DNA of 64,000 nt, taken from positions 55,518-119,517 of the forward strand of contig NZ_JAHDIG010000002.1 in assembly GCF_020630935.1 (NCBI RefSeq). Direction: 5' to 3'. The notes below the pieces were generated by a model that was not told where the DNA came from, did no database searches, and saw only the letters and a list, made by a program, of their open reading frames with translations. The translations under genes and the position numbers were made by a program. The stretch comes from Bernardetia sp. (GTDB lineage: Bacteria; Bacteroidota; Bacteroidia; Cytophagales; Bernardetiaceae). This document shows positions 18,002 through 26,546 of the stretch, piece after piece (position 1 is the stretch's first letter; every line of letters starts with the position of its first letter).

Positions 18002-18979
18002 TTATTTCATATTCTGAGAGGCTACTTTTTGCATCGTATTTTTGATAAATTTCAAAATTCCTATACAAAGTAGCAAGCTCAAAATTCCTAGTTGAATCAT
18101 AGTCAGTAAATCGCTTGTTGCTAGTGTTGGAGTATTGAGCATGTCTTTACCAACAAACAAAGTCATTATCAAGGTCAGACCATTGTTTAAAATATGCGCC
18201 CAAATAGGAACTGTGATATTATTGGTATAAATGTACAAGTAACCAAACAAAGCTCCTAAAAGCATACGAGGAATAAAGCCATAGAATTGAAAATGAATAG
18301 CACTAAAAATAATAGCCGTTATCCATACAGCTACATGTTTATTTTTTGTAAGGTTTTGGAAAATGGGTTGCATTACCCCTCTAAAAAAGACTTCTTCACA
18401 CAGACCTGCAAGTACTGCAATGACTACAAAACCTAATAAGGCTTGAAAAGGACTAGCAAAATCAATCATAAAAAGAGTAAGAACTTGGTTTTGGTCTTCT
18501 TTTTCTCTCATCCAATTTTCCAAACCTTGTAGAGCCTCTGGAAAATCTACTGCTCCATTTAGTGCGCCTGTTACCCAAACTGCTGGAAAAGCAACAATAG
18601 CAAGTACAATAACAACTAAAAAAATAAGTGCAGGAGTTTTATAGCGTTGTAATAGAGGCTCTTCTAAAAAATGCTGTGCTAGTTTTGGATTCATTACGTG
18701 AACTGCTCCACTATCACTATTTGCTTGGTTGTATTTGTAAACAAATTTTGCAAAAAAGATGGCGACAGCAAAAAAGCTAAAGAACTGTGTTGCTCCCTGC
18801 AATAGTAAAATAGGTGTACGAAGCTCTGGATATTGATTTATGTTTTGTAACCTAGAAGCTACTTCTACAGGAGATATTCCCAAAGAAATAGATAATACTC
18901 CTAGTCCAATAAACTGTGTGGCTGCCATAACAAATATGGCAATAATGGAGAGAATAAAGAGTGCAAATATATGTTTCAT
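18002..18979 (-). CDS. CPBP-family intramembrane metalloprotease
   Basis: This 325-residue polytopic membrane protein has about eight hydrophobic segments. The CPBP (Abi/CAAX protease Rce1-like) signature is present: CEEVFFRGVMQPIF gives the EExxxR motif, SAIHFQFYGFIPRMLLGALFGY gives the second motif with its His, and PIWAHILNNG gives the HxxxN motif. Such enzymes cleave within membranes; in bacteria some process bacteriocin-related or prenylated-like substrates, but the substrate here is unknown. The gene is monocistronic, with a terminator just after it. Confidence 0.9.
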   Translation of the reverse strand: MKHIFALFILSIIAIFVMAATQFIGLGVLSISLGISPVEVASRLQNINQYPELRTPILLLQGATQFFSFFAVAIFFAKFVYKYNQANSDSGAVHVMNPKLAQHFLEEPLLQRYKTPALIFLVVIVLAIVAFPAVWVTGALNGAVDFPEALQGLENWMREKEDQNQVLTLFMIDFASPFQALLGFVVIAVLAGLCEEVFFRGVMQPIFQNLTKNKHVAVWITAIIFSAIHFQFYGFIPRMLLGALFGYLYIYTNNITVPIWAHILNNGLTLIMTLFVGKDMLNTPTLATSDLLTMIQLGILSLLLCIGILKFIKNTMQKVASQNMK

Positions 18980-19068
18980 GAATGTTGTTCCAAAGATTAA
19001 GTTTGTTACTACTTTAAAGTAGTATCTTTTTTAGCTTTTAAATTACAATCGATATTAGGTTTTTAGGA

Positions 19069-19974
19069 TTATTTCACAACAAAAAAGCCATCATTTCCTT
19101 CGTCTTGATACAAAGGCATCAGAATATATCCATTGTAAGGAGAACGAATTTCTTTTCCATCCTGATGAGCGAGAAGTTGTCCTTTTTCTATGCTATCAAA
19201 ATTTCCAAAGCCCTCTAGCATTTTAAATACTGAACCTTGTGGTACTTTATGAATATACTCACAACTCAGCGTACTTGGAACTCCATTTTGAATTGTCTCT
19301 CCCAAAGTATGTTCTAAGTTGGGAATAGGTTGTGTTGTCATTTGCAGTGCTTGCATGATACGCCAAACTCCAGTAATCAGATTGTTAGCAGAGTTTTCTT
19401 TGCCTATTGTTCCTCCTTCGAAAGCAAAAGTTTCATAATCCCATTGTTCCATATAGGTCATGGCTGTTCCTTCCAGTTTTTTATCTAAACCAAAAATAAT
19501 AGGCACTTCTAGAAGCTTTGCTAGTGTATCGTCTGTGGTGGTAGTACGTACTACAAAAGCTCCATTTGGTGCAGATGTAGTGTGTAAATCTATCAAGATG
19601 CGTCTTTTATATGTATCGTGAGGAATTACACGCAAAACTTCAATAAGCTGACGCAATTCTTCATATTCTGCAACCTCCGAATCAGTCGGAATATTGTCTA
19701 TCAAGTCATTGAGCCAAATTCGGTTAAGGTCGGTTTGTAGATAGCGTTTCTGTGCTTTTAGAGCTTCTAAGTTTCCTCCAATAGCTACAAAATGACCATT
19801 GAAGAGTCTTTTGTCTAAGTTTTTGGAAAGATACTCCAACGCATTGTAACCTGCTTGTTCGTTGCCATGCAAACCACCAATACAAACCAAAAGAGTTTGA
19901 TTGTCTCCTCCAGATATATTTCCAATAATACGTTTAAAAAGTGTTGATGTGTTGGTTTGTGAATTTTGAGCCAT
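19069..19974 (-). CDS. Succinylglutamate desuccinylase/aspartoacylase-family zinc hydrolase
   Basis: This 301-residue cytoplasmic enzyme belongs to the M14-like AstE/AspA group. Zinc ligands are expected from GGLHGNEQAG (His and Glu) and IDLHTTSAP (His). The segment YLQTDLNRIW carries the conserved Asn-Arg substrate-binding pair, and FEGGTIGKE carries the general-base Glu. The C-terminal beta domain (about 215-301) fits the family. It probably removes an acyl group from an N-acyl amino acid or a related amide. No arginine succinyltransferase genes are nearby, so a role in the AST pathway is unsupported; the substrate is unknown. Confidence 0.85.
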   Translation of the reverse strand: MAQNSQTNTSTLFKRIIGNISGGDNQTLLVCIGGLHGNEQAGYNALEYLSKNLDKRLFNGHFVAIGGNLEALKAQKRYLQTDLNRIWLNDLIDNIPTDSEVAEYEELRQLIEVLRVIPHDTYKRRILIDLHTTSAPNGAFVVRTTTTDDTLAKLLEVPIIFGLDKKLEGTAMTYMEQWDYETFAFEGGTIGKENSANNLITGVWRIMQALQMTTQPIPNLEHTLGETIQNGVPSTLSCEYIHKVPQGSVFKMLEGFGNFDSIEKGQLLAHQDGKEIRSPYNGYILMPLYQDEGNDGFFVVK

Positions 19975-20260
19975 TTAATATAAATTGACAATTAGCTTCG
20001 CTGAGCTAAAGGTTTAGAATGGATAATGGATAATTCTGTATTACCACATAAATTTATAGTGAAGTATCTAAATCTATCCTATGTTGTTGTTAAGTAATTG
20101 AGCAAATTTATTTTACATTATAAATCTTGATAAATGATTGAAAATTAATAAGTTATATAACTTTCGGTTATCAGTTTCAAATTATCCATTTACTTAAGTT
20201 TTTTTTTTGATGTTCAGAATAGCGAACAAAGATACGAAAAACTAAATGGACAAAAATTAA
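19975..20260. other. AT-rich spacer with degenerate AATGGATAAT repeats
   Basis: No gene is visible. AATGGATAATGGATAATTCT stands near 20018-20037 and ATTATCCATTTAC near 20180-20192 in inverse orientation. Similar units occur at 4493-4520, 29540-29600 and 63398-63440. They resemble decayed intergenic repeats. Confidence 0.45.
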
Positions 20261-20269
20261 GACACAAAG

Positions 20270-20307
20270 AAACTTCTCAAAACTATCTATCTAGTCTTGA
20301 GAAGTTT
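20270..20307 (-). terminator. Terminator of the first DUF5684-like gene
   Basis: AAACTTCTCAA (20270-20280) pairs with TTGAGAAGTTT (20297-20307), just past the stop at 20330 on the minus strand. Confidence 0.7.
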
Positions 20308-20329
20308 TTGGGGTGTAATGATATAAAAA

Positions 20330-20761
20330 CTAACCTCTATCTAAAACCTTATCATCATAAAATATTTCTTTACGTCCTTCAAGCTGTGCGTCTCCAAACG
20401 CCAATATTGGTAAGAAGACAAAAGGTAAAAGTGTCATTCCGACTCCAAAACCTGCATTTTTTTGAAATTTTTTGGCAAGTTGAATATACACTATAAAATG
20501 AAAAACATAATTTACAATAGGAAAAAATAAAAATATAATCCATTGTTTTGGTTTTTCGATGATTTCCAATACAATAATAAAGTTAATAATAGGAATAAGT
20601 GCGAGCCAAGGGGTTTTGCCTGCTTTATCAAAAACTTTCCATAAACAAAGAAAAGGCACAACATAATATAAAAACATTACTATTAGATAGGTAGGAAGAA
20701 ATTGCGAAATTAATTCAACAGGCAAATCTCCACCAAAAGAAGAAGCTATTAGGTTGAGCAT
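20330..20761 (-). CDS. DUF5684-like small membrane protein, paralog 1
   Basis: The protein has 143 residues with four predicted membrane segments and the pattern LWKVFDKAGKTPWLALIPIINFIIVLEII, then a second hydrophobic hairpin. This is the family found alone or fused to signal peptidases in Bacteroidota; its biochemical role is not established. The C-terminus LAFGDAQ...YDDKVLDRG matches its neighbour at 21005-21427 closely enough to call a tandem duplication. A structured dispersed element (copy B) fills the space between the two genes and ends 28 bp before this start codon. Confidence 0.7.
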   Translation of the reverse strand: MLNLIASSFGGDLPVELISQFLPTYLIVMFLYYVVPFLCLWKVFDKAGKTPWLALIPIINFIIVLEIIEKPKQWIIFLFFPIVNYVFHFIVYIQLAKKFQKNAGFGVGMTLLPFVFLPILAFGDAQLEGRKEIFYDDKVLDRG

Positions 20762-20789
20762 AATGTATTTGAGTAGGAAGTAGTTTTTG

Positions 20790-20917
20790 AAGTTGTTTAA
20801 GAATGTATTTTTTCAACCGTAAACGAGGTTTAAAACCGTCGTTTAGGGTAATTTATCCTCGTTGACGGCTGTATTTTGAGCCTCAACGACGGTTATTTGT
20901 CTATTCTTAAACAACTT
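20790..20917 (-). repeat. Dispersed three-stem element, copy B
   Basis: A perfect 15-bp outer inverted repeat, AAGTTGTTTAAGAAT (20790-20804)/ATTCTTAAACAACTT (20903-20917), encloses two hairpins built from CCGTAAACGAGGTTT/AACCGTCGTTTAGGG and CCTCGTTGACGGCT/AGCCTCAACGACGG. Compared with copy A, TTTA:TAAA pairs are replaced by TTGA:TCAA, a compensatory change. It lies upstream of the minus-strand start at 20761. Confidence 0.8.
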
Positions 20918-20942
20918 TTTTATAAAACAGAAGATACAAAAA

Positions 20943-20982
20943 AAACTTCTTAAATCAGAATCAAAACTGACCTAAGAAGTTT
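20943..20982 (-). terminator. Terminator of the second DUF5684-like gene
   Basis: AAACTTCTTA (20943-20952) pairs with TAAGAAGTTT (20973-20982), 22 bp beyond the stop at 21005 on the minus strand. Confidence 0.7.
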
Positions 20983-21004
20983 CTAGTATGTCTTAAAGAA
21001 AAAA

Positions 21005-21427
21005 TTATCCTCTGTCTAAAATTCCGTCGTCATAAGATTTTGCTCCTCCTGCTCCTTGATATTGAGCATCACTAAAACCAAGAATCATATAAAATACAAC
21101 AGGTAAGAGAATAAGACCAATGGCAAAGCCAGTGTCTTTACCAAAGACTTTTGCTAAATCTAAACCTGATATGACTAAAAAAACTAAAGCAAAAATAATA
21201 TTAACTACAGGTATTAAGAAAAATACAATCCACCAAATAGGACGATTTATAATTTCTAAAAATACAATTAAATTATATATTGGAATAATTGATGCCCACC
21301 CTGGTTTTCCTGCTTTTTCAAAGATTTTCCATTGAGCAACTACTACGGCAATAATAATAACTAGGTAGATAATTCCAAAAACACCACCGAATAGTGTTCC
21401 AATGATTTCTGCTGATTGTTGATCCAT
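21005..21427 (-). CDS. DUF5684-like small membrane protein, paralog 2
   Basis: This 140-residue protein has four predicted membrane segments. The core KIFEKAGKPGWASIIPIYNLIVFLEII and the tail GFSDAQ...YDDGILDRG parallel the gene at 20330-20761. The N-terminal acidic/Gln start (MDQQSAEIIG) is short and there is no signal peptide, as expected for an inner-membrane protein. Each paralog has its own terminator, so they are probably transcribed separately despite being duplicates. Function is unknown. Confidence 0.7.
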   Translation of the reverse strand: MDQQSAEIIGTLFGGVFGIIYLVIIIAVVVAQWKIFEKAGKPGWASIIPIYNLIVFLEIINRPIWWIVFFLIPVVNIIFALVFLVISGLDLAKVFGKDTGFAIGLILLPVVFYMILGFSDAQYQGAGGAKSYDDGILDRG

Positions 21428-21593
21428 AAGAATAAATTAAATTAGAGTTAATTGATAAATAAATTTGAGTGATTCAGAGTTGCTTTAAAAGCCTTAATAA
21501 CCTTTAAAACAACGCACAATAACCTAAATTTTTATCAAAATACAAAATTTTATTCGTGGAAGTTCCTTGTTTTGTGTTAAATGTAACGCAGGG

Positions 21594-23054
21594 TTAAAAT
21601 ATCTTGCCTGCATTTAATATTCCATTAGGGTCAAATACTTTTTTGATTTCTCTCATCAGACGAAGGTTTACATCGCCTAGTGCAATAGGCATATAAGGGC
21701 GTTTGGCGATGCCTATTCCGTGTTCGCCAGAGAGCATCCCTCCCAAACGAACTACTTCTTTAAAAATTTCTCCAATGCCTTCTACTACTTTTGTATTCCA
21801 GTCTTCATCTGAAATTTGTTCTTTCAAAACATTGACATGCAAATTGCCATCACCTACATGTCCAAAACACACTGAACGGAATCCATATTCATTTCCAATT
21901 TTTTTGATAGAAGTAATAAGCTCTGGCAAATTTCCACGAGGGACTACAACATCTTCTGCTTTCGTGAGTGAATAAGCATTTACGGCAGGAGAAATATTTT
22001 TGCGAAGTCTCCAAAGTTCTTCTTTTTGAGCTTCCGAATCGGCAAACAAAATTTCTCCTATTTTAAAGCCATTTTCAAGCGTTTCGACGATTTTTTCAGC
22101 GTCTTGCATCATAGATTCTTCATTGTTGCCGTCTAATTCTATGATTAAATGTGCTTGAATATTATCTGGTAAATCTATATTGGTCTTTTGGTTCATTTTG
22201 TCTTCCAAATAAAACATAGTTCGCTCAATGGCTTCTCTTTCCATAAATTCCATTCCAGAAGGTGTAATTCCAGCAATATAAATGGCAGAAATGGCTCTAC
22301 ACGCTTCCTCATTACTCTCAAAAGGCACAAGCAAAGCAATATTTTTATGAGGATAAGGACGAAGTTTGAAAACGATTTTGGTAACAATTCCTAAAGTTCC
22401 CTCGCTTCCTGTAATAAGTTGGGTTAGATTATAGCCAGTAGAGTTTTTCAAGACATTTGCACCTGTCCAAATGATTTCTCCAGTAGGCAAAACAACTTCC
22501 AAATTCAGAACATAATCACGAGTAACGCCATATTTTACAGCCTTTGGACCTCCAGAGTTGTGAGAAACATTACCACCAATAAAACAACTACCTTTACTTG
22601 CTGGGTCGGGTGGATAAAAAAGATTTTTTTCCTTGACAGCATTTTGAAAAACTTCTGTAATTACGCCTGTTTCGACAGTAGCTTGTAAATTTAAGGTATC
22701 AATTTCTATAATTTCATTGAAACGTTCCATTGAAATAACTACACCATGGTTGGTCGGCAAAGCTCCCCCACTTAGGCTAGTTCCTCCCCCACGAGGCGTA
22801 ACAGGCAAAACATGTTCATTGCAGATTTTCATAATCTGACTAATTTCTTCTGGTGTGCGTGGCTTCAAGACAACGTCTGGTAAGAAAGAATAGTCTTCTG
22901 TATGGTCTCTTGAATATGTATCTCGGTTTTTGTCGTCAGTAAAAATATATTCTTTTCCTACTATATTTTCAAGTTCTTGAAGAATTTGAGGCGTAATTTT
23001 ACCAAAATGAGTAGGAGCAGTTTCTTTATTGGTTTTCAAAATAGCTGAAGACAT
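21594..23054 (-). CDS. FAD-linked oxidase, GlcD type (glycolate or D-lactate dehydrogenase)
   Basis: This 486-residue flavoprotein has the PCMH FAD-binding fold (about 50-230) with PRGGGTSLSGGALP and PPDPASKGSCFIGG, followed by the FAD-oxidase C-terminal domain with FGHVGDGNLHVN and LSGEHGIGIAKR, which bind the alpha-hydroxy acid and metal. It oxidises a D-2-hydroxy acid such as glycolate or D-lactate to the 2-keto acid. Only the GlcD-like subunit is present; no GlcE or GlcF iron-sulfur partner is adjacent, so a single-subunit D-lactate dehydrogenase is as likely as a glycolate oxidase component. Confidence 0.88.
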   Translation of the reverse strand: MSSAILKTNKETAPTHFGKITPQILQELENIVGKEYIFTDDKNRDTYSRDHTEDYSFLPDVVLKPRTPEEISQIMKICNEHVLPVTPRGGGTSLSGGALPTNHGVVISMERFNEIIEIDTLNLQATVETGVITEVFQNAVKEKNLFYPPDPASKGSCFIGGNVSHNSGGPKAVKYGVTRDYVLNLEVVLPTGEIIWTGANVLKNSTGYNLTQLITGSEGTLGIVTKIVFKLRPYPHKNIALLVPFESNEEACRAISAIYIAGITPSGMEFMEREAIERTMFYLEDKMNQKTNIDLPDNIQAHLIIELDGNNEESMMQDAEKIVETLENGFKIGEILFADSEAQKEELWRLRKNISPAVNAYSLTKAEDVVVPRGNLPELITSIKKIGNEYGFRSVCFGHVGDGNLHVNVLKEQISDEDWNTKVVEGIGEIFKEVVRLGGMLSGEHGIGIAKRPYMPIALGDVNLRLMREIKKVFDPNGILNAGKIF

Positions 23055-23333
23055 ATATAATATAGATTATTGAAGTTTCTAGTTTAGGTTATTTTTACAA
23101 AAATACGATTTTTCTGTATTTTCTCTATTTTGCGATATAATCCATACCTTCGATAGATAAATTGTAGTATAAAACCTATTTTTTTTGAATGTATTGGTAT
23201 TGTTGTTGCGTTTTTATTTGAAATTTAGAATCAAAATATGCACATTTGCATGTTTGATTTTCCAAAAGAAAGAACCAATTTTTAAATTTATCGTTCTTAA
23301 CTGAAAAAACCACTCTAAAAAAGCTAACTTTCT

Positions 23334-24134
23334 ATGAATCAATCTGTTTACGATAATATAAATACTTCACAACTCGTCACTCCAAAAGCAATTCCACTCC
23401 CAAAGTTTAATATGATAACTTATCTCATTCATCATTTTTCTGTACTATTTTTTGAAAAAAATAACAACGTACTCATAAAAAACAGTATCAAATTATTTTT
23501 TATTTTATTTTTGTTTGTACTGGGGGCAGCATCTGCCCAAGCACAAGACGATTTTGTAGAAGACCCAATGGGAAAGTCTGCTATTTGGCAACAACTAACA
23601 GAAAACCCAACTGATTCTACACTTTGGGAAAACTATTATGGTAAGCCTTGGGCTTCAATGAACAAAAAAGAAGCTGAAAAAGTAAATGGTTGGAAACAAG
23701 AACTGATGCTTCGAAAACTAGCAAGTAATGATGCCGTTATTGGTTTTGTAATTACAGATGAAATAGATGAAGGCTTTTTTATTGATGAGGCTGCCTTTAG
23801 AGAATTTGAAGCTGAAATAAATGCTGCAAAAGCAAGTGGACAAGCTGCTACCGTATCTTTTAAAGATATTCAAGGTTTGGAAGCGATTATTATGCCTGAG
23901 TGGGAAGGAATGGCAGAACTGAAACAAAATGTAGCTGAAAATTTCGTTATTTTGGAAGATATGTATAAAGATATTTTCGACGAGCAGGGACTGGAGTTTC
24001 AAAACTATACAGCAGCACACCCCGACGGAAAGTATAGCCAAGTAAAATGGATTGAGGAGCTAGATGGAAAGTTGCGTAAGGCAAAGGAAAAGCAACTATC
24101 TGAATTGAAGCAAAAATTTAATATCAATAAGTAA
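23334..24134 (+). CDS. Secreted protein of unknown function
   Basis: The frame encodes 266 residues. A hydrophobic segment ending VLGAASAQAQ (about 53-72) looks like a signal peptide, but it starts late; an ATG at 23412 (MITYLIHH) would give a shorter though still long leader, so the true start is uncertain. The mature part is acidic and helical, with DPMGKSAIWQQLTENPTDSTLWENYYGKPW. It has no recognised domain or catalytic motif. It is followed by a perfect hairpin with a long T-run, so the unit is a single gene. Confidence 0.6.
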   Translation: MNQSVYDNINTSQLVTPKAIPLPKFNMITYLIHHFSVLFFEKNNNVLIKNSIKLFFILFLFVLGAASAQAQDDFVEDPMGKSAIWQQLTENPTDSTLWENYYGKPWASMNKKEAEKVNGWKQELMLRKLASNDAVIGFVITDEIDEGFFIDEAAFREFEAEINAAKASGQAATVSFKDIQGLEAIIMPEWEGMAELKQNVAENFVILEDMYKDIFDEQGLEFQNYTAAHPDGKYSQVKWIEELDGKLRKAKEKQLSELKQKFNINK

Positions 24135-24142
24135 TTATATGA

Positions 24143-24178
24143 AAAGAAATAGTAAAAAAACTATTTCTTTTTTTTTTC
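24143..24178 (+). terminator. Terminator of the secreted-protein gene
   Basis: AAAGAAATAG pairs with CTATTTCTTT across a poly-A loop, followed by a run of T residues. Confidence 0.85.
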
Positions 24179-24297
24179 GTTAATAGAAAAAGAGAACCTT
24201 CTTTACTGTACTTTTTGATATAAAAAGTTCATTTTTCAAGAAAGAAATTTTTAGTTCTCTTCGTTTATAAATTTTTTAATCTATATTTTTTAATCTT

Positions 24298-24753
24298 ATG
24301 CAAACCTTATCAAATCAAGCTGCAAAGCAACTCGCTGATGTAGAAGTTGTCGCTAACACAGACTATTACGCTATTTCATATTCTTATAAGAAAAACCGTT
24401 TTTACCTTGCTATCAGAGGTTTTTGGCAAAATCAAGATGTTATTTCAAATTATGTAAATGACTGGCGAAAAGCTATGCTCTTAGCAGTTCCTAATTTTAC
24501 ACTTCTGACAGATGCTACAGAAGCTAAAATATATCCTCCTTCAGTAATGGCAGTACATAATGAAGCTCAACAAGTAGTAGTGGATGCAGGACTTTTACAA
24601 GTTGCTGAAGTATTGCCACAAAATTCGTTTCTAAAATTCCAGTTTGAGCTTTTAGTTGAAAATAGCCAAATGCCATGCTCAAAATTTAATAACCAAGAGC
24701 TTGCTGAAAAGTGGTTGGATGGAGTGGTAGAGCGTGAAAAAGCTAATAAATAG
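24298..24753 (+). CDS. SpoIIAA/STAS-like small protein
   Basis: The protein has 151 residues and no signal peptide. The pattern FYLAIRGFWQNQDVISNYVNDWRKAML...NFTLLTDATEAKIYPPSVM resembles the SpoIIAA-like/STAS fold, where a strand and helix carry the protein-binding surface. A second protein of the same general type lies at 39670-40227. The leader contains TTTTTTAATCTATATTTTTTAATC, similar to leaders of csbD and the DUF5670-like gene near 44.5-44.9 kb, which hints at common regulation. The role is unknown. Confidence 0.55.
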   Translation: MQTLSNQAAKQLADVEVVANTDYYAISYSYKKNRFYLAIRGFWQNQDVISNYVNDWRKAMLLAVPNFTLLTDATEAKIYPPSVMAVHNEAQQVVVDAGLLQVAEVLPQNSFLKFQFELLVENSQMPCSKFNNQELAEKWLDGVVEREKANK

Positions 24754-24877
24754 ATAATGAGCAAAGGTTATCATTATATTTTATCTCTTAAATCAAAGAG
24801 ATATATAAAAGTTCAGTTGTGATAGCCTTTATTTAACTGAAATATTGCTTTGCAGTGCTACATACCTACAAAAAAAC

Positions 24878-24885
24878 TATATTTG
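24878..24885 (+). promoter_or_regulatory. Candidate -7 promoter box before the methyltransferase gene
   Basis: TATATTTG matches the Bacteroidota TAnnTTTG consensus and gives a leader of about 32 nt. The nearest TTTG at -33 is at a longer than normal distance, so this is tentative. Confidence 0.4.
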
Positions 24886-24923
24886 TATTTGCTTAAATTA
24901 ATCTGTTTATAACTAGAAAAATA

Positions 24924-25700
24924 ATGAACCCAGTTTTAAAGCAAATCATAGCCACTCGTGAAGTAGAAGATAAGAATGGCAATTTAATAAATATAGACAA
25001 AACATCTATTTCATATCAAGAAGGAGACTTGATTCAAAAGTATATTCGCCATATAAAAGCTGAAAGAAGTTTAGAAGTGGGCTTGGCATACGGAACATCG
25101 TCTCTTTACATTTGTGATGCCTTGGAAAAAACTGAACGTACGGCTCACTATGTAATAGACCCATATCAGAATAATGAAGGAGTAGTATGGGAAAGCATAG
25201 GCATAATGAACTTAAAAAAAGCTGGTTTCATGGATTTTACTCGCTTCTTTGAAGAGCCTTCGCATTTAGCGATTACTCAACTAGAACGAGAAAAAGTAGA
25301 AGTAGATTTTGTATTTATAGATGGTGAGCATACATTTGACCACGTTTTGGTAGATTTCTTTTTATCAGACAAAATTTTAAGAGATGGAGGAATCATAGTC
25401 TTTGATGATACAGATTGGCCTTCTATTCGTAGAGCATGTTCATTTATTATACGAAACAGAGATTACAAAGTGTTAGACTTTCTGCCATCTTACCACACGA
25501 AAAAAGGATTGAGCATGAAGCATAAACTATATCAAAATATAGTTTATGTACAAGAGACATTAGTGCCTGAAAATACCTATTTTCTTCCTAAAGATGCACA
25601 ACATGGAGGTAAAATAGACCAAATGACGGCAGGTGGAATGCTTGTCATGCAAAAAATAAAAAGCGATACTAGAGCTGCAAGCTATTATAATGAGTTTTAA
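24924..25700 (+). CDS. Class I SAM-dependent methyltransferase
   Basis: This 258-residue protein resembles the Methyltransf_24 group. RSLEVGLAYGTSSLYICDAL is motif I, the SAM-binding glycine loop; VDFVFIDGEHTFDHVLVD and GGIIVFDDTDWPSIRRAC carry the acidic residues expected in motifs II and III. O-methyltransferases for catechol-like or sugar substrates share these signs, but the substrate here is unknown. The gene ends right against the convergent stop of the RING-like gene at 25701. A candidate -7 box stands about 40 bp upstream. Confidence 0.8.
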   Translation: MNPVLKQIIATREVEDKNGNLINIDKTSISYQEGDLIQKYIRHIKAERSLEVGLAYGTSSLYICDALEKTERTAHYVIDPYQNNEGVVWESIGIMNLKKAGFMDFTRFFEEPSHLAITQLEREKVEVDFVFIDGEHTFDHVLVDFFLSDKILRDGGIIVFDDTDWPSIRRACSFIIRNRDYKVLDFLPSYHTKKGLSMKHKLYQNIVYVQETLVPENTYFLPKDAQHGGKIDQMTAGGMLVMQKIKSDTRAASYYNEF

Positions 25701-26534
25701 TTAGTTCCAAATACTGGTTTCTGTTTGTTTTGTCAGTAGAGAAACTCGTGTTTTGTATTTCTGTTTTATCTGCTGGGCAATATGAAGCTCTTTTTTATCT
25801 TCTGTATAAAAATTTAGAGTTACAAACTGTGTGGCATAAGCTAAGGCAAATAGAAAATTTTTAATTTCATCTTCTGAATATTTGGGTAGTCTGTGATGAA
25901 CAATTTGTTCATTTTTTAAGAAAATATATAAGCTGTTGTCTGATGGAACGACGTCTTCTTGAATTAGGCTACCCTTTTGTTTCTGAGTAATTTTAAAGCT
26001 ATTTACATACTCAATAGCTTTCATTTCATAGAAAGGATAAAATTTTTCTCCTCTTAGCTCAATGCCATTTTCAAGGATTTTTATTTTAGAATATTTATTT
26101 TCTAGTATATCTTTAAAATAATTAGTCTTTACTATAAGTCCTACTCCTAAAGAAATCCCTACAGCTAAAAATAGCTGAATTAGAAAATAGCTATCTGAAA
26201 AAATTTTTGAAAAACCAACTATCAAAAAAGTTGCTAAAAGAGTAGAAATAATAATTTGAATTTTCTCACTAGAAGCCTGTTCAGACAGAGTAAAACTAAA
26301 TTTCTCTCGTTTCTTTGCAAAGAATGAAGGTGTAGGCTGTGGAATGAAATCTAGTGTTTCAGACTGTTCACAATGCTGACTATTCATATACTCCCAACTA
26401 TCTTTCAAAAAAACAGACTGACAAACACTACAAAATACCACTTCATCTTGTCCAGTTATTTTATCTCCAGTAACAGCATCTTTTCTTCCAATAACGTGGG
26501 AGTGATTTTGTTTATCAAGTTGATGAATATTCAT
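25701..26534 (-). CDS. Membrane protein with N-terminal RING-like zinc motif, paralog 1
   Basis: This 277-residue protein starts with a compact zinc-ribbon/treble-clef-like segment: H-x-H-x-I-G, then VVFCSVCQSVFLKDSWEYMNSQHC, a Cys2-His-Cys set like half of a RING domain. Two membrane segments follow (about 100-145). A C-terminal domain of about 110 residues with KILENGIELRGEKFYPFYEM and LYIFLKNEQIVHHRLPK resembles bacterial PH-like domains. It is the last of three tandem minus-strand copies, 12 bp after the second. The zinc motif differs in sequence from the other two copies, which agree almost perfectly. Function is unknown; an adaptor in envelope or ubiquitin-like signalling is only a possibility. 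Confidence 0.65.
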   Translation of the reverse strand: MNIHQLDKQNHSHVIGRKDAVTGDKITGQDEVVFCSVCQSVFLKDSWEYMNSQHCEQSETLDFIPQPTPSFFAKKREKFSFTLSEQASSEKIQIIISTLLATFLIVGFSKIFSDSYFLIQLFLAVGISLGVGLIVKTNYFKDILENKYSKIKILENGIELRGEKFYPFYEMKAIEYVNSFKITQKQKGSLIQEDVVPSDNSLYIFLKNEQIVHHRLPKYSEDEIKNFLFALAYATQFVTLNFYTEDKKELHIAQQIKQKYKTRVSLLTKQTETSIWN

Positions 26535-26546
26535 TTTTAGTATCTC

